64,000 bases of DNA. Origin: Kitasatospora sp. NBC_01287. Its GTDB lineage: Bacteria > Actinomycetota > Actinomycetes > Streptomycetales > Streptomycetaceae. Positions within the stretch are counted from its first letter, which is position 1, and each line of letters starts with the position of its first letter. Below the pieces are notes generated by a model. That model was not told the origin of the DNA and ran no database searches. It saw nothing but the letters and a program-made list of their open reading frames with translations. The position numbers and the translations under genes were made by a program. The stretch spans positions 6,174,001 to 6,238,000 of the forward strand of contig NZ_JAPEPB010000001.1 in the NCBI RefSeq assembly GCF_026340565.1, written 5' to 3'. Below, piece by piece: positions 43,687 to 52,043 of the stretch.

Positions 43687-44802
43687 GTGGAAGAACACCT
43701 GACCGTGGGGCGTGTGGCCGAACTGGCCGGCGTGAGCGTCCGCACACTGCATCACTACGACGAGATCGGCCTCGTGCAGGCGTCCGCGCGGACCGCTTCC
43801 GGCTACCGGGCCTACTCACCGGATGACGTGGAGCGGCTGCGGGAGGTGCTCGCCTACCGGCGGTTGGGCTTCGGACTGCGCGAGGTCGCGGATCTGGTCG
43901 ACGACCCGACCACCGACGCGGTCGCGCACCTGCACCGGCTGCGCGGCCTGCTGGTGGAACAGCGCGAGCGCGCCGCTGCCATGGTGACGGCCATAGACAG
44001 AGAACTGGAAGGACGCGCAATGGGGATCAGGACGACGCCCGAGGACCAACTGAAGGTGTTCGGCGCACAGTTGTACGAAGAGATCGGGTCCGCCTACCCG
44101 GCGACGCGGCGCACCGACCCGCGGATCGCCGCGCAGGTCTGGGATGCCCTCGGGGACGCCCGGACGGTACTGAACGTCGGGGCCGGCACCGGCTCCTACG
44201 AGCCGACCGACCGCGAGGTCACGGCGGTGGAGCCGTCGGCGGTCATGCGGGCGCAGCGTCCCGCGGGCGCGGCGCCGTGCGTGGCCGCCACCGCGGAGCG
44301 CCTTCCGTTCGCGGACCAGTCCTTCGACGCCGCGATGGCCTTCAGCACCATCCATCACTGGCACGACCCGATCGCCGGGCTGCGCGAGATGCGGCGGGTG
44401 GCCCGGCGCGTGGTGGTGTTCACGCACGACTCCAGTGACACCGGCTGGCTCAACCGGTTCTGGCTCAGTCGCGACTACCTGCCCGAGGTCGGCGGCCTGG
44501 TCGTCGGCCGGCCCTCGATCGACGAGCTGGCCGGCGCGATCGGGGCCCGCCTGGAGCCGGTGCTCATCCCGTGGGACTGCGCCGACGGCTTCTTCGAGGC
44601 GTACTGGCGTCGGCCTGAGGCGTACCTGGAGGAGCAGGTGCGCCGCGCGGTGTCGGTCTGGACCAGGGTCGGGCCGCAGGCCGAGCAGCGGGCGGTGAGC
44701 GCGCTGCGCGACGACCTCGCCTCGGGCCGGTGGGCCGAGCGCAACCGCGAGCTCGTCGGCCTCGACGCGGCAGAGCTCGGCCTGCGCCTCCTGGTGGCCT
44801 GA
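43687..44802 (+). CDS. MerR regulator fused to a SAM-dependent methyltransferase
   Basis: 371 residues. N-terminal MerR domain (about 1-75) with TVGRVAELAGVSVRTLHHYDEIGL and YSPDDVERLREVLAYRRLGFGLREVADLV, coiled coil to about 110, a TipA-like junction (TTPEDQLKVFGAQ) and then a class I methyltransferase: VLNVGAGTGSYEP (motif I), TAVEPSAVM, and LPFADQSFDAAMAFSTIHHW. An enzyme as the effector domain of a MerR protein is uncommon. GTG start; see the promoter just upstream. Methyl acceptor unknown. Confidence 0.88.
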   Translation: MEEHLTVGRVAELAGVSVRTLHHYDEIGLVQASARTASGYRAYSPDDVERLREVLAYRRLGFGLREVADLVDDPTTDAVAHLHRLRGLLVEQRERAAAMVTAIDRELEGRAMGIRTTPEDQLKVFGAQLYEEIGSAYPATRRTDPRIAAQVWDALGDARTVLNVGAGTGSYEPTDREVTAVEPSAVMRAQRPAGAAPCVAATAERLPFADQSFDAAMAFSTIHHWHDPIAGLREMRRVARRVVVFTHDSSDTGWLNRFWLSRDYLPEVGGLVVGRPSIDELAGAIGARLEPVLIPWDCADGFFEAYWRRPEAYLEEQVRRAVSVWTRVGPQAEQRAVSALRDDLASGRWAERNRELVGLDAAELGLRLLVA

Positions 44803-44837
44803 GCCACCGAGCGCGAGAAGGCCCGCGCGGCAGGCCG

Positions 44838-45125
44838 TCAGACCAGCCGCCGGTAGCTGGCGCCGTCCCTGGTCCGCTCCAGCAGGCGCCCCTCGACCAG
44901 GTACCGGCGCAGCGCCGAGTAGTCCGCGTGCACGCTCAGCAGCGCCTCGTTGACGTCGCGCTCGGTGTAGCTGCGGTCCGGGGCGAAGAGGGAGCGGGCC
45001 AGGAGGCGCAGCAGCTGCTCGCGGCGGGCGGGCTTGCGCGGGATCGCGGTCAGCCGCCCCTGCGAGAAGAAGGCGCGGAGTTCGGGGGCTGCGTCCGCGG
45101 AGGCGGGGGAGTCGAGGTCGGCCAT
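44838..45125 (-). CDS. DUF2087 (winged-helix-like) small protein
   Basis: 95 residues. The pattern GRLTAIPRKPARREQLLRLLARSLFAPDRSYTERDVNEALLSVHADYSALRRYLVEG..LERT fits DUF2087, seen alone or attached to ArsR-type regulators. ATG 45125 without a clear ribosome site. It may be a DNA-binding or protein-binding module; nothing nearby assigns a role. Confidence 0.8.
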   Translation of the reverse strand: MADLDSPASADAAPELRAFFSQGRLTAIPRKPARREQLLRLLARSLFAPDRSYTERDVNEALLSVHADYSALRRYLVEGRLLERTRDGASYRRLV

Positions 45126-45208
45126 GCCCGGAACGGTGCCGCAAAGCACCGCAGCCGGGCAACGCGTTTTCCGGCCCCGCGACCACCGCCTTCCGCTCGC
45201 CACCCCGG

Positions 45209-47161
45209 CTACTGCCCCAGCGGCCGGCAGAGCAGCGCGTCCGGCACCCCTTCCTGCACCCACTTCCAGGTGTACGCGACCCCCGCGAGGTACTCGCCGT
45301 CCGCGCACTGGCCCTTGTAGTCCCCGGACGCCCAGTCGCCGGCGCCGGACCCGCCGCTGCCCGGGCGGTTGTCCCCGTGGTCGAACCAGACGTCGCGGCC
45401 GCCGCCCGGCAGTGCCCGCGCCGCCGGAGCGCAGAGCAGCGAGGACATCGCGCCGCCGCGCACGCCGTACCCGAGGGCGAAGGAGTTCGCCGGGCACTGC
45501 AGCTTGTTGTAGCCCACCGCCCAGTCGCCGTCGGTGACGTACCGCTCGTCCGTCACCACCACGTACGGCGCACCGCTGCCGGCCGGCTCGCCCGCGTCCG
45601 TGCAGAGCCCGCGGCTGCTGCTGCGCCCGAGGCCCACCAGCCGTTCGCTGTCGGGGCAGGCGCCCTTGCGGGCACCGGGATCCCAGTCGGGTCGCGCGAG
45701 CATGGCGGCCGAGACGTCGTAGTCGGTGTGGTCGAGGTCGAGCATGTTCCAGCGGGTGGCGACCGGCACCGGGCCGGTCAGGCTCGGCGCGGCGAGCAGC
45801 TTGTCCCAGTCGGCGGCCCGCCAGTCGCCCGGGTCCTCGACGCTCAGCTGCCGGCCGCTCGCGTCGTACGAGAGCATGGCCCAATTGTCCATCGGCGCAC
45901 CGGTGCTGTCGGTCCAGCCGACCAGCGGCCAGATCGCGAAGTCGGTGTCGTCGGCGGCGAGGATACTGGTGAAGGCGTCGAACCAGCTGACCTCCTTGGG
46001 GTCGCTCTCCCCGCGGCCGGCCGCGCCGAACTCACTGACCCAGACCGGCGCGGTGAAGTGCTGCCCGGACTGCGTGACGAAGAGCGCCTCCTGGTCGACC
46101 GCCTGGGCGAGCTGGGCCGGCGTGAAGTCCTCGTAGCGCGGGTCGCTGGTGGCGCCCAGGCCGCTGCCCGCACCGGAGTTGGCGGGGCCGGTGTAGGAGT
46201 AGAAGTGCGCCGAGTAGACCAGCTTGTCCGACTCGATCAGCGTGTTGGAGAGGGTCGACACCGGGGTCAGCATCGGCCGCCCGTGCGGCAGTCCGGCCAG
46301 CGGGATGCCCTGCCAGTTGATGCCCTCCATGATGATCAGCATGTCGGGGTCGGCCTGCAGGATCTGGTTCCCCGCCTCCTCGAAGGCGGCGTTCTCGTCA
46401 TGTGCGTCGCCCAGGCCCCAGTTGGGATCGTCGGTGACGTCGCGGCGCACCTCGTTGCGCAGATCGGCTCCCACCACGCGCTTGTCGCCCTGGTAGCGCC
46501 GTACCATGAAGAGCCAGTCGGCCTCCCACTGCTGGGTACTCTGCCCGCTGTTCCAGCGCTCGTTGCCGTCCAGCCCGCAGCACCAACGGGACGTGGTGGT
46601 GTGGTTGTTGAGGATCACCGCGAAGCCGTCCCCGGTGAGCGCGGCCACCACGGCGTCGTACACCTGCAGCGGGGTGTCGCCGCGTAGTCGGGGGTTGGCG
46701 GCGACGGAGCCGTCGGGCACCGGCGTGGTGTCGTGGATCAGCGCGTTGGAGAACGGCAGCCGGATGCTGTTGATCCCCAGGCTGTGGAACCCGGCCAGGA
46801 TGCTGCCGATCGGCGCCCGGTCCAGCCCCAGCGGCATGTCGTTCGAGGGCTCCCCGTGCGCGTTCTGCGCCGGGTCGGCCGGATCTCCGCTGCCGGTCCA
46901 AGTGCCCTGTGCACCCTCCCAGTTGCCGGATTCCAGCTTGAACCGCTGCCCGGTCGCGTCCACCACGTACCGGCCGCGCGTGCTGAGCGGCCCGGTCCAG
47001 GAGGCCGCGAGCTGGGTGCCCGTCAGCACGCGCGGCCGGGTGGCCGCGGCCGGGGCGGTGGCGGCGGACGGCGCGGTGGCCGCGCCGGTGCCGGCCGAGC
47101 AGGTCAGCAGGGAGAGCAGGGCGGCGCCGGCCGCGATCGCGCGGATCGTGATTCTCTTCAT
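45209..47161 (-). CDS. Secreted GH5-like glycoside hydrolase with C-terminal triple repeat
   Basis: 650 residues. Signal peptide (KRITIRAIAAGAALLSLLTCS), catalytic domain about 50-450 with SIRLPFSNAL, ADLRNEVRRDV (acid/base Glu; the usual NEP is NEV here) and VWVSEFGAAG (nucleophile Glu), like family 5 cellulases/mannanases. The last ~150 residues hold three related Cys-containing units (KGACPDSERLVGLG, LQCPANSFALGYG, GQCADGEYLAGVAY, each ending in LC), probably a binding module. ATG 47161; start supported by the signal peptide. Confidence 0.85.
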   Translation of the reverse strand: MKRITIRAIAAGAALLSLLTCSAGTGAATAPSAATAPAAATRPRVLTGTQLAASWTGPLSTRGRYVVDATGQRFKLESGNWEGAQGTWTGSGDPADPAQNAHGEPSNDMPLGLDRAPIGSILAGFHSLGINSIRLPFSNALIHDTTPVPDGSVAANPRLRGDTPLQVYDAVVAALTGDGFAVILNNHTTTSRWCCGLDGNERWNSGQSTQQWEADWLFMVRRYQGDKRVVGADLRNEVRRDVTDDPNWGLGDAHDENAAFEEAGNQILQADPDMLIIMEGINWQGIPLAGLPHGRPMLTPVSTLSNTLIESDKLVYSAHFYSYTGPANSGAGSGLGATSDPRYEDFTPAQLAQAVDQEALFVTQSGQHFTAPVWVSEFGAAGRGESDPKEVSWFDAFTSILAADDTDFAIWPLVGWTDSTGAPMDNWAMLSYDASGRQLSVEDPGDWRAADWDKLLAAPSLTGPVPVATRWNMLDLDHTDYDVSAAMLARPDWDPGARKGACPDSERLVGLGRSSSRGLCTDAGEPAGSGAPYVVVTDERYVTDGDWAVGYNKLQCPANSFALGYGVRGGAMSSLLCAPAARALPGGGRDVWFDHGDNRPGSGGSGAGDWASGDYKGQCADGEYLAGVAYTWKWVQEGVPDALLCRPLGQ

Positions 47162-47402
47162 CACCGGTCCAGGAGTGGTGGGAGCGAGGCCGCGTGCGGT
47201 CGGTCCAAGGACGGCGATGCCGTCGGCCCATGATGGCGGGCCGGTGTCGTGAGCGGAACAACTACGGCAGGCGATCGGATGACCATTCAGTAACATTGCA
47301 CCGAGTCGGACCGGCGCCACCGCCCGATCGTGGCCGAGGCCCCGTCTTCCTCCGGGTCGCCGTCTGTCGATCCGGCCGGGACGGTCGAAGGCGCAGCGGC
47401 CT

Positions 47403-48335
47403 TCAGCGCGGAATCGCCCAGCCCGGCACCCAGGTCCCGGCGTCGTGGCCGGGCGCCGTGGCGGCGAGGTGGGCGCGCAGGGTGGCCAGTGCCGGGTGGG
47501 GGTTGTCGCGGTGCCACAGGAGCGAGTGCGGGTAGAGGGGTGTCGGGTCGGTCACCGGAATGCGGCGCAGGCCGTGGTCGGCGGGCCAGATGAGGCGGGT
47601 GTGCTCGCCCATGAAGGTGGCCAGGGCCGGAGTGTCGGCGATGGTGTCCAGGAGCGCGTCGGAGCCGAAGTTGGGGCCGGTCACCTCGATGGTGAGGCAG
47701 AACTCGGCGACGAGGTCGTCGTAGTAGGCGCCCCACTCGCTGCCGGGGACGATGCCGGGCATCCAGATCCGGTGCCCGGCGAGCTGGGCGAGGGTCACCG
47801 ACCGGGCTCCCGCCAACACGTGGGCGGGACCGGTGAGGAGCTGGAGCGGCTCGTCGAGCACCCGGACGGACTCGATCTCCTCGGGCAGGGGTCGACCGGG
47901 CGCGGCGACTGCGCGGAAGGACGCGTCGATCGCACCGGAGCGGATGGCGGTGACGGCCGTCTCGATGTCGAGCAGCATCAGCACGTCGAGGTCGATCTCC
48001 GGGTGGACGCGGTGGAAGCCGCGCATCAGGCCGGACTGCGCGCCACGCGAGGCGATCACGTCGACGCGCAGCGGACGGCTGCCGGGGCGCACGGAGGTGA
48101 CCGCGCGCTCGGCGGCACGCAGCAGTTCGCGCGCGTGGGGCAGGAACGCCTGCCCGTCGATGGTGAGCTCGGCGCCGCGCGGCGTGCGGGCGAACAGCTG
48201 TACGCCGAGGTCGCTCTCCAGCGTGGCGACGCGCTTGGAGACGGCCTGCTGGGTGATCGACAGGTCGGTGGCGGCTTTCTGGAACTGGCCCGCTTCCGCG
48301 ACGGCGGCGAAGGTGCGTACGGCTTCGAGGTCCAT
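47403..48335 (-). CDS. LysR-family transcriptional regulator
   Basis: 310 residues. Winged HTH MDLEAVRTFAAVAEAGQFQKAATDLSITQQAVSKRVATLE followed by a substrate-binding domain (RPLRVDVIASRG, LDVLMLLDIETAV). Divergent from an MFS exporter with 138 bp between. ATG 48335 gives the standard N-terminus. It probably controls the exporter. Confidence 0.92.
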   Translation of the reverse strand: MDLEAVRTFAAVAEAGQFQKAATDLSITQQAVSKRVATLESDLGVQLFARTPRGAELTIDGQAFLPHARELLRAAERAVTSVRPGSRPLRVDVIASRGAQSGLMRGFHRVHPEIDLDVLMLLDIETAVTAIRSGAIDASFRAVAAPGRPLPEEIESVRVLDEPLQLLTGPAHVLAGARSVTLAQLAGHRIWMPGIVPGSEWGAYYDDLVAEFCLTIEVTGPNFGSDALLDTIADTPALATFMGEHTRLIWPADHGLRRIPVTDPTPLYPHSLLWHRDNPHPALATLRAHLAATAPGHDAGTWVPGWAIPR

Positions 48336-48353
48336 GCCGGCCCACCTTAGTGA

Positions 48354-48368
48354 ACAACGGATGGTTGT
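48354..48368. promoter_or_regulatory. Candidate LysR box
   Basis: ACAAC-GGATG-GTTGT, a 15-bp dyad 19 bp upstream of the LysR start in the divergent promoter region, of the size LysR proteins bind. Confidence 0.4.
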
Positions 48369-48473
48369 GATGAGACGGCAGGGCGGTTGTTTGACCTGCG
48401 ATTGTGCTGCTCGCTTAGCTTTCACCGGTCAACGTCGGCTTGTTCGAGTGGGACGTCAAGGGGTGCGCTGAGC

Positions 48474-49718
48474 ATGATGGGCAGGAGAGCGCTGGGCCGG
48501 CGGTTCGGCTGGTTGTGGGCGGCGTACGCGGTGAGCGCGTACGGCTCCGGACTGGGGTTCGGGGCACTGCCGCTGATCGCCGTGCTGGCGCTGCACGCCG
48601 GCCCCGCCGAGGTGTCCGCGCTCTCCGCGGTGGGGCCGGCGGTGGGCGCGCTGATCGCGCTGCCACTCGCGCCGTGGGTGGAGTTCCGGCGCAAGCGCCC
48701 GGTCATGATCGCGATGGACCTGACCCGGTTCGCGGCCATGGCGACGATCCCGGTCGCCTACGCCTTCGGCCGGCTCGGTCTCGTCCAACTGCTCGTGGTC
48801 TCGGCCGTGGTCGCCGCGGCCAAGATCGCGTTCAACGCGGCCAGTGGCGCCTACCTCAAGGCCCTCGTCCGGCCGGAGGACCTGCTCGTGGCCAACACGC
48901 GCTTCGAGTCCACGAACTGGAGCTCCATCGCGGTCGGGCCGCCGCTGGGCGGGGCGGCGATCGGCCTGTTCGGGCCGGTCACCACCGTGGTGGCCGACGC
49001 GCTCAGCTACCTGCTCTCCGCGCTGGGCATCACCGCGATCCGCGGCCAGGAGGAACCGCCGCCAGCGAGCGACAAGAGCCCGATCCGGGCGGGCGCACTG
49101 ATCGAGGGCTGGCGGCACATCACGGGCGATCCCGGTCTGCGGGCGCTCTACCTCAACAACATGCTCGTCGCCGGCCTGATCATGGCCACCGAGCCGCTGC
49201 TCGCCGTGCTCCTCCTGCGCCAGCTCGGCTTCCCGCCCTGGCAGTACGCCCTCGCCTTCGCCGCCCCCTGTTTCGGCGGGCTCATCGGCTCCCGGCTGGC
49301 CCACCGCGTCGTGGCCCGCCACGGACGGCACCGGGTCTTCCGGATCGTCGGGACCCTGCGCGCCGTCTGGCTGATCGGCCTGGTCCTCGTCCGCCCTGGC
49401 GTCGTCGGCCTGGTCACCGTGATGGCCGTCGAGCTGGCGATCATCATCAACATGAGCCTGTACACCCCGGTGCTCGCCACCTACCGGCTCGAACGCACGC
49501 CCGGGCACCTCGTCGCCCGCACCCTGACGGCCTGGTCGATCGGCCAGCAGGCGTCCATCGCCCTCTGCACCGCGCTCGGCGGGCTGCTCGCCGACGTGAC
49601 CAGCCCACGCACCGCTCTCACGGCCGCGGGACTGCTCATCCTGGCCACCCCGCTCCTGCTTCCCCGGCGCGAACAGACACCGCAGCACGAACCGGAACCG
49701 TCCCTGAGCCACGCATGA
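48474..49718 (+). CDS. MFS transporter (12-helix, exporter type)
   Basis: 414 residues, about 12 hydrophobic segments. Early region GLGFGALPLIAVLAL and the cytosolic loop EFRRKRPVMIAMDLTRFAAM resemble MFS exporters of the siderophore/macrolide group; a second basic loop is AHRVVARHGRHRVFR. ATG 48474 follows AAGGGG at a distance of ~10 nt. Divergent LysR gene is the likely regulator. Confidence 0.87.
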   Translation: MMGRRALGRRFGWLWAAYAVSAYGSGLGFGALPLIAVLALHAGPAEVSALSAVGPAVGALIALPLAPWVEFRRKRPVMIAMDLTRFAAMATIPVAYAFGRLGLVQLLVVSAVVAAAKIAFNAASGAYLKALVRPEDLLVANTRFESTNWSSIAVGPPLGGAAIGLFGPVTTVVADALSYLLSALGITAIRGQEEPPPASDKSPIRAGALIEGWRHITGDPGLRALYLNNMLVAGLIMATEPLLAVLLLRQLGFPPWQYALAFAAPCFGGLIGSRLAHRVVARHGRHRVFRIVGTLRAVWLIGLVLVRPGVVGLVTVMAVELAIIINMSLYTPVLATYRLERTPGHLVARTLTAWSIGQQASIALCTALGGLLADVTSPRTALTAAGLLILATPLLLPRREQTPQHEPEPSLSHA

Positions 49719-49728
49719 CACACCGCGT

Positions 49729-49768
49729 CAGCCCCTCAGCCCCTCAGCCCGTCAGCCCGTCAGCCCGT
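49729..49768. repeat. Five copies of an 8-bp tandem repeat
   Basis: CAGCCCCT (twice) and CAGCCCGT (three times), starting 10 bp after the MFS stop codon. Confidence 0.85.
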
Positions 49769-49793
49769 CAGCGTGCCACGCCGGCTCGTCACG

Positions 49794-50246
49794 TCAGTTC
49801 GGCCGGCCCGGGCGCAGCCGCTCGGTCCGGCCGTCCGCCCGGTGGACCACCGCCTCGGCGATCGGTCCTGGCGCCCAGGCCAGCCAGAAGCCGCCGTCCA
49901 CCTTCAGCACCTCCGCGGCCCGCCGCGATGGGCGCAGCCAGCCGCTGGTGAAGTCGACGACGGGGACCTCGCCGCCCTCGGCCACCCGGCCCCAGGCCAG
50001 GCCGCCCGGCGGCAGCCCGGCGGTGCTGCGCCGGGTGCCGCGCAGCAGTTCGCCGCTGAGCGTGCTGGCCACCAGGACGTCGATCAGCAGGCCGTGCTCG
50101 TAGACCTCCAGCGCCGGGCGCCCGCCATGGCTGACCGTCAGCCGGATCGACCACGGGCCGTCGGCCGGCCAGACCGCGCCGACCGGCGTCTCCCCTGCCG
50201 GCTCCAGGGCCTCACGTGCCGAGTCCATCCGTGCCACCCCGTTCAT
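49794..50246 (-). CDS. Conserved hypothetical protein
   Basis: 150 residues. PWSIRLTVSHGGRPALEVYEHGLLIDVLVASTLSGELL suggests a beta-rich fold, followed by GLPPGGLAWGRVAEGGEVPVVDF and GGFWLAWAPGPIAEAVVHRADG. No family recognised, no signal peptide or membrane segment. ATG 50246 (GGTGGG upstream) or ATG 50228. It is divergent from the histidine kinase gene; a long palindrome lies between. Confidence 0.65.
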   Translation of the reverse strand: MNGVARMDSAREALEPAGETPVGAVWPADGPWSIRLTVSHGGRPALEVYEHGLLIDVLVASTLSGELLRGTRRSTAGLPPGGLAWGRVAEGGEVPVVDFTSGWLRPSRRAAEVLKVDGGFWLAWAPGPIAEAVVHRADGRTERLRPGRPN

Positions 50247-50333
50247 CACGCCCACCGCCTGGCTCGCCACCGTCCGACTTCCGACAGACTCCAGCCTGCC
50301 GTTCCGGCACGCTCCCGTCTTTGGCGTGAGGTC

Positions 50334-50371
50334 CCGTCTTGGGGGTGTAGCCAGGTACACCCCCAAGACGG
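50334..50371. promoter_or_regulatory. Perfect 16-bp inverted repeat upstream of the sensor kinase
   Basis: CCGTCTTGGGGGTGTA (50334-50349) and its exact complement (50356-50371), 6-bp centre. Placed 50 bp before the kinase GTG and ahead of its TAAGCT -10-like box (50408-50413). Likely operator, perhaps for the response regulator. Confidence 0.6.
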
Positions 50372-50420
50372 CACCCAGCCGCACAGACCGGTCGGCGGGC
50401 AGCCCCCTAAGCTGTCCGAC

Positions 50421-52043
50421 GTGATCGGGACCAGCGGGCTGCGCCGCGTGCGGGAGGGGATCCGCCGGGGGCGGGCGCACCCCAGCCTTTCCTGGCTCTC
50501 CGACCACGACGCCGAGCACCTGGGCGGCCACCTGGGCGGGCACGGCCCGGAGCATCCCGACGAGGGCCACAGCCGTGACCAGAGCCGTGACGACAGCCGT
50601 GACCAGAGCCGTGACCAGAGCCGTGACCGGAGCCGTGACGACAGCCGTGACCACGTCGGGGGCGACGCCGGCGACCGCAGCGGCGACCACGCCGAAGGCC
50701 GCAGCGCCGGGCGGAGCACCGGCGGCATACCCGGCGGCGGCTCCGGTGCCGCCGATCACCCCGCCGATCACCCCACCGATCACCCCACCGATCACCGCAC
50801 CGTTCACCCCACCGATCACCACCACTCCCGCCGCCCGCACGCCGCACCCTGGTCCTCCGTGGCCGTGCGCGAAGTGCGCCTGGTCGCGGCGGGCCTGCCG
50901 TTCCTGCTGCCGTTGCTGATCCTGGTCACCCTCACCAAGCTGACGGCGACGGTCATCGTCCTGCTGCTGCTCTCCGTCTCCGCGCTGACCCAGGCCCAGC
51001 GCAGCCGCTTCCGCTCGCTCGGCGAGCTGGAGATCCCCGCGCACCCGCCGCTGACGCCGCCCGGCACCCCGGCCCCGAGCCGTCTGCTGGCCTGGCTCGG
51101 CGCGGAGTCCACCTGGCGCCAGGTCGGCTACCACGTGCTGATCGGCCCGACCCTGGCGCTCTTCGGCCTCTTCTCGCTGCTGGCCTTCGGCGCCGGCGGT
51201 GTGATGTCCACCGTCTTCGCCTGGCACGCGCTGATGCCCCGCGGCAGCCTGATCCGGGGCAGCGCCGGTACCTCGGTGCTCGACGTGCTGATCACCGCGG
51301 CGGGCGTGACACTGCTCTTCGCCGGGCCCTGGCTGGCCGTCCGGGTGGCCCGGATCGATCGCCGGGCCGCCTGGGGGCTGCTCGGCCCCAGCCGGGCCCG
51401 GGAGTTGCAGCGCCGGGTCGAGGACCTCGCCGAGAGCCGCGCCGGGGTGGTGGACGCCGCCGACGCCGAGCGCCGCCGGATCGAGCGCGACCTGCACGAC
51501 GGCGCCCAGCAGCGGCTGGTCTCGCTCGCGATGAACCTGGGGCTGGCCCGCAAGACGCTCAAGGACGTCTCCCCGGAGGCGATGCGGGTGATCGTCGAGG
51601 CGCACGAGGAGGCCCAGGCGGCCATCGCCGAGCTGCGCGACCTGGTCCGCGGCCTGCACCCGGTGGTGCTGGAGGACCGCGGCCTGGACGCGGCGCTCTC
51701 CGGGATCGCCGCCCGCGCCCCGCTGCCGGTGCGGTTGGACGTCAGCCTGCCGGGCCGGGTGGCGCCCACGGTCGAGGCGGTGGCCTACTTCGTGGTCTCC
51801 GAGGCGCTGGCCAACGTGGCCAAGCACGCCCGGGCCTCCCGGGCCGATCTGTCGGTGCGCCGACTGGGTCCGCTGCTGCGGATCGTGATCGCCGACAACG
51901 GCGTGGGCGGCGCCGACGCCGCCCGGGGGACCGGTCTGACGGGGCTGCGCAAGCGCGCCGCCTCGGTGGACGGCACCCTCGCCATCAGCAGCCCCATCGG
52001 GGGCCCGACCGTCATCACTGTGGAGTTGCCGTGCGAGCTGTGA
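50421..52043 (+). CDS. Sensor histidine kinase (NarL/DesK type) with repeat-rich N-terminus
   Basis: 540 residues. The first ~145 are low complexity: seven SRD[QDR] units from a 12-bp repeat (50571-50654) and HPTD units from another (50754-50825). Then about four membrane segments (residues ~152-315), a HisKA_3 box RRRIERDLHDGAQQRLVSLAMNL with the phospho-acceptor His, and an HATPase domain (NVAKHARASRADL; IADNGVGG; GTGLTGLRKR). GTG 50421 fits a leaderless start 8 nt after TAAGCT; GTG 50861 would skip the repeats. Partner is the overlapping response regulator. Signal unknown. Confidence 0.85.
   Translation: MIGTSGLRRVREGIRRGRAHPSLSWLSDHDAEHLGGHLGGHGPEHPDEGHSRDQSRDDSRDQSRDQSRDRSRDDSRDHVGGDAGDRSGDHAEGRSAGRSTGGIPGGGSGAADHPADHPTDHPTDHRTVHPTDHHHSRRPHAAPWSSVAVREVRLVAAGLPFLLPLLILVTLTKLTATVIVLLLLSVSALTQAQRSRFRSLGELEIPAHPPLTPPGTPAPSRLLAWLGAESTWRQVGYHVLIGPTLALFGLFSLLAFGAGGVMSTVFAWHALMPRGSLIRGSAGTSVLDVLITAAGVTLLFAGPWLAVRVARIDRRAAWGLLGPSRARELQRRVEDLAESRAGVVDAADAERRRIERDLHDGAQQRLVSLAMNLGLARKTLKDVSPEAMRVIVEAHEEAQAAIAELRDLVRGLHPVVLEDRGLDAALSGIAARAPLPVRLDVSLPGRVAPTVEAVAYFVVSEALANVAKHARASRADLSVRRLGPLLRIVIADNGVGGADAARGTGLTGLRKRAASVDGTLAISSPIGGPTVITVELPCEL
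50571..50654 (+). repeat. Seven 12-bp repeats inside the kinase N-terminus
   Basis: Units AGCCGTGACCAG with third/last-triplet variants (CAG, GAC, CGG, CAC) encode SRDQ, SRDD, SRDR, SRDH. In frame, so length changes would not break the gene. Confidence 0.85.
50754..50825 (+). repeat. Six 12-bp repeats, second tract of the kinase N-terminus
   Basis: Units GATCACCCCACC and variants encode DHPT/DHPA/DHRT/VHPT, giving a His/Asp/Pro-rich stretch that could bind metal but has no known role. Confidence 0.8.

Noticed and set aside
50571-50825. CRISPR array
   Set aside because: 12-bp direct repeats without spacers and within a coding frame.
49794-51827. 677-residue minus-strand frame covering the whole kinase
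   Set aside because: Kept open by the 12-bp repeats and kinase codon bias; only its last 150 residues look like a genuine protein, annotated separately.
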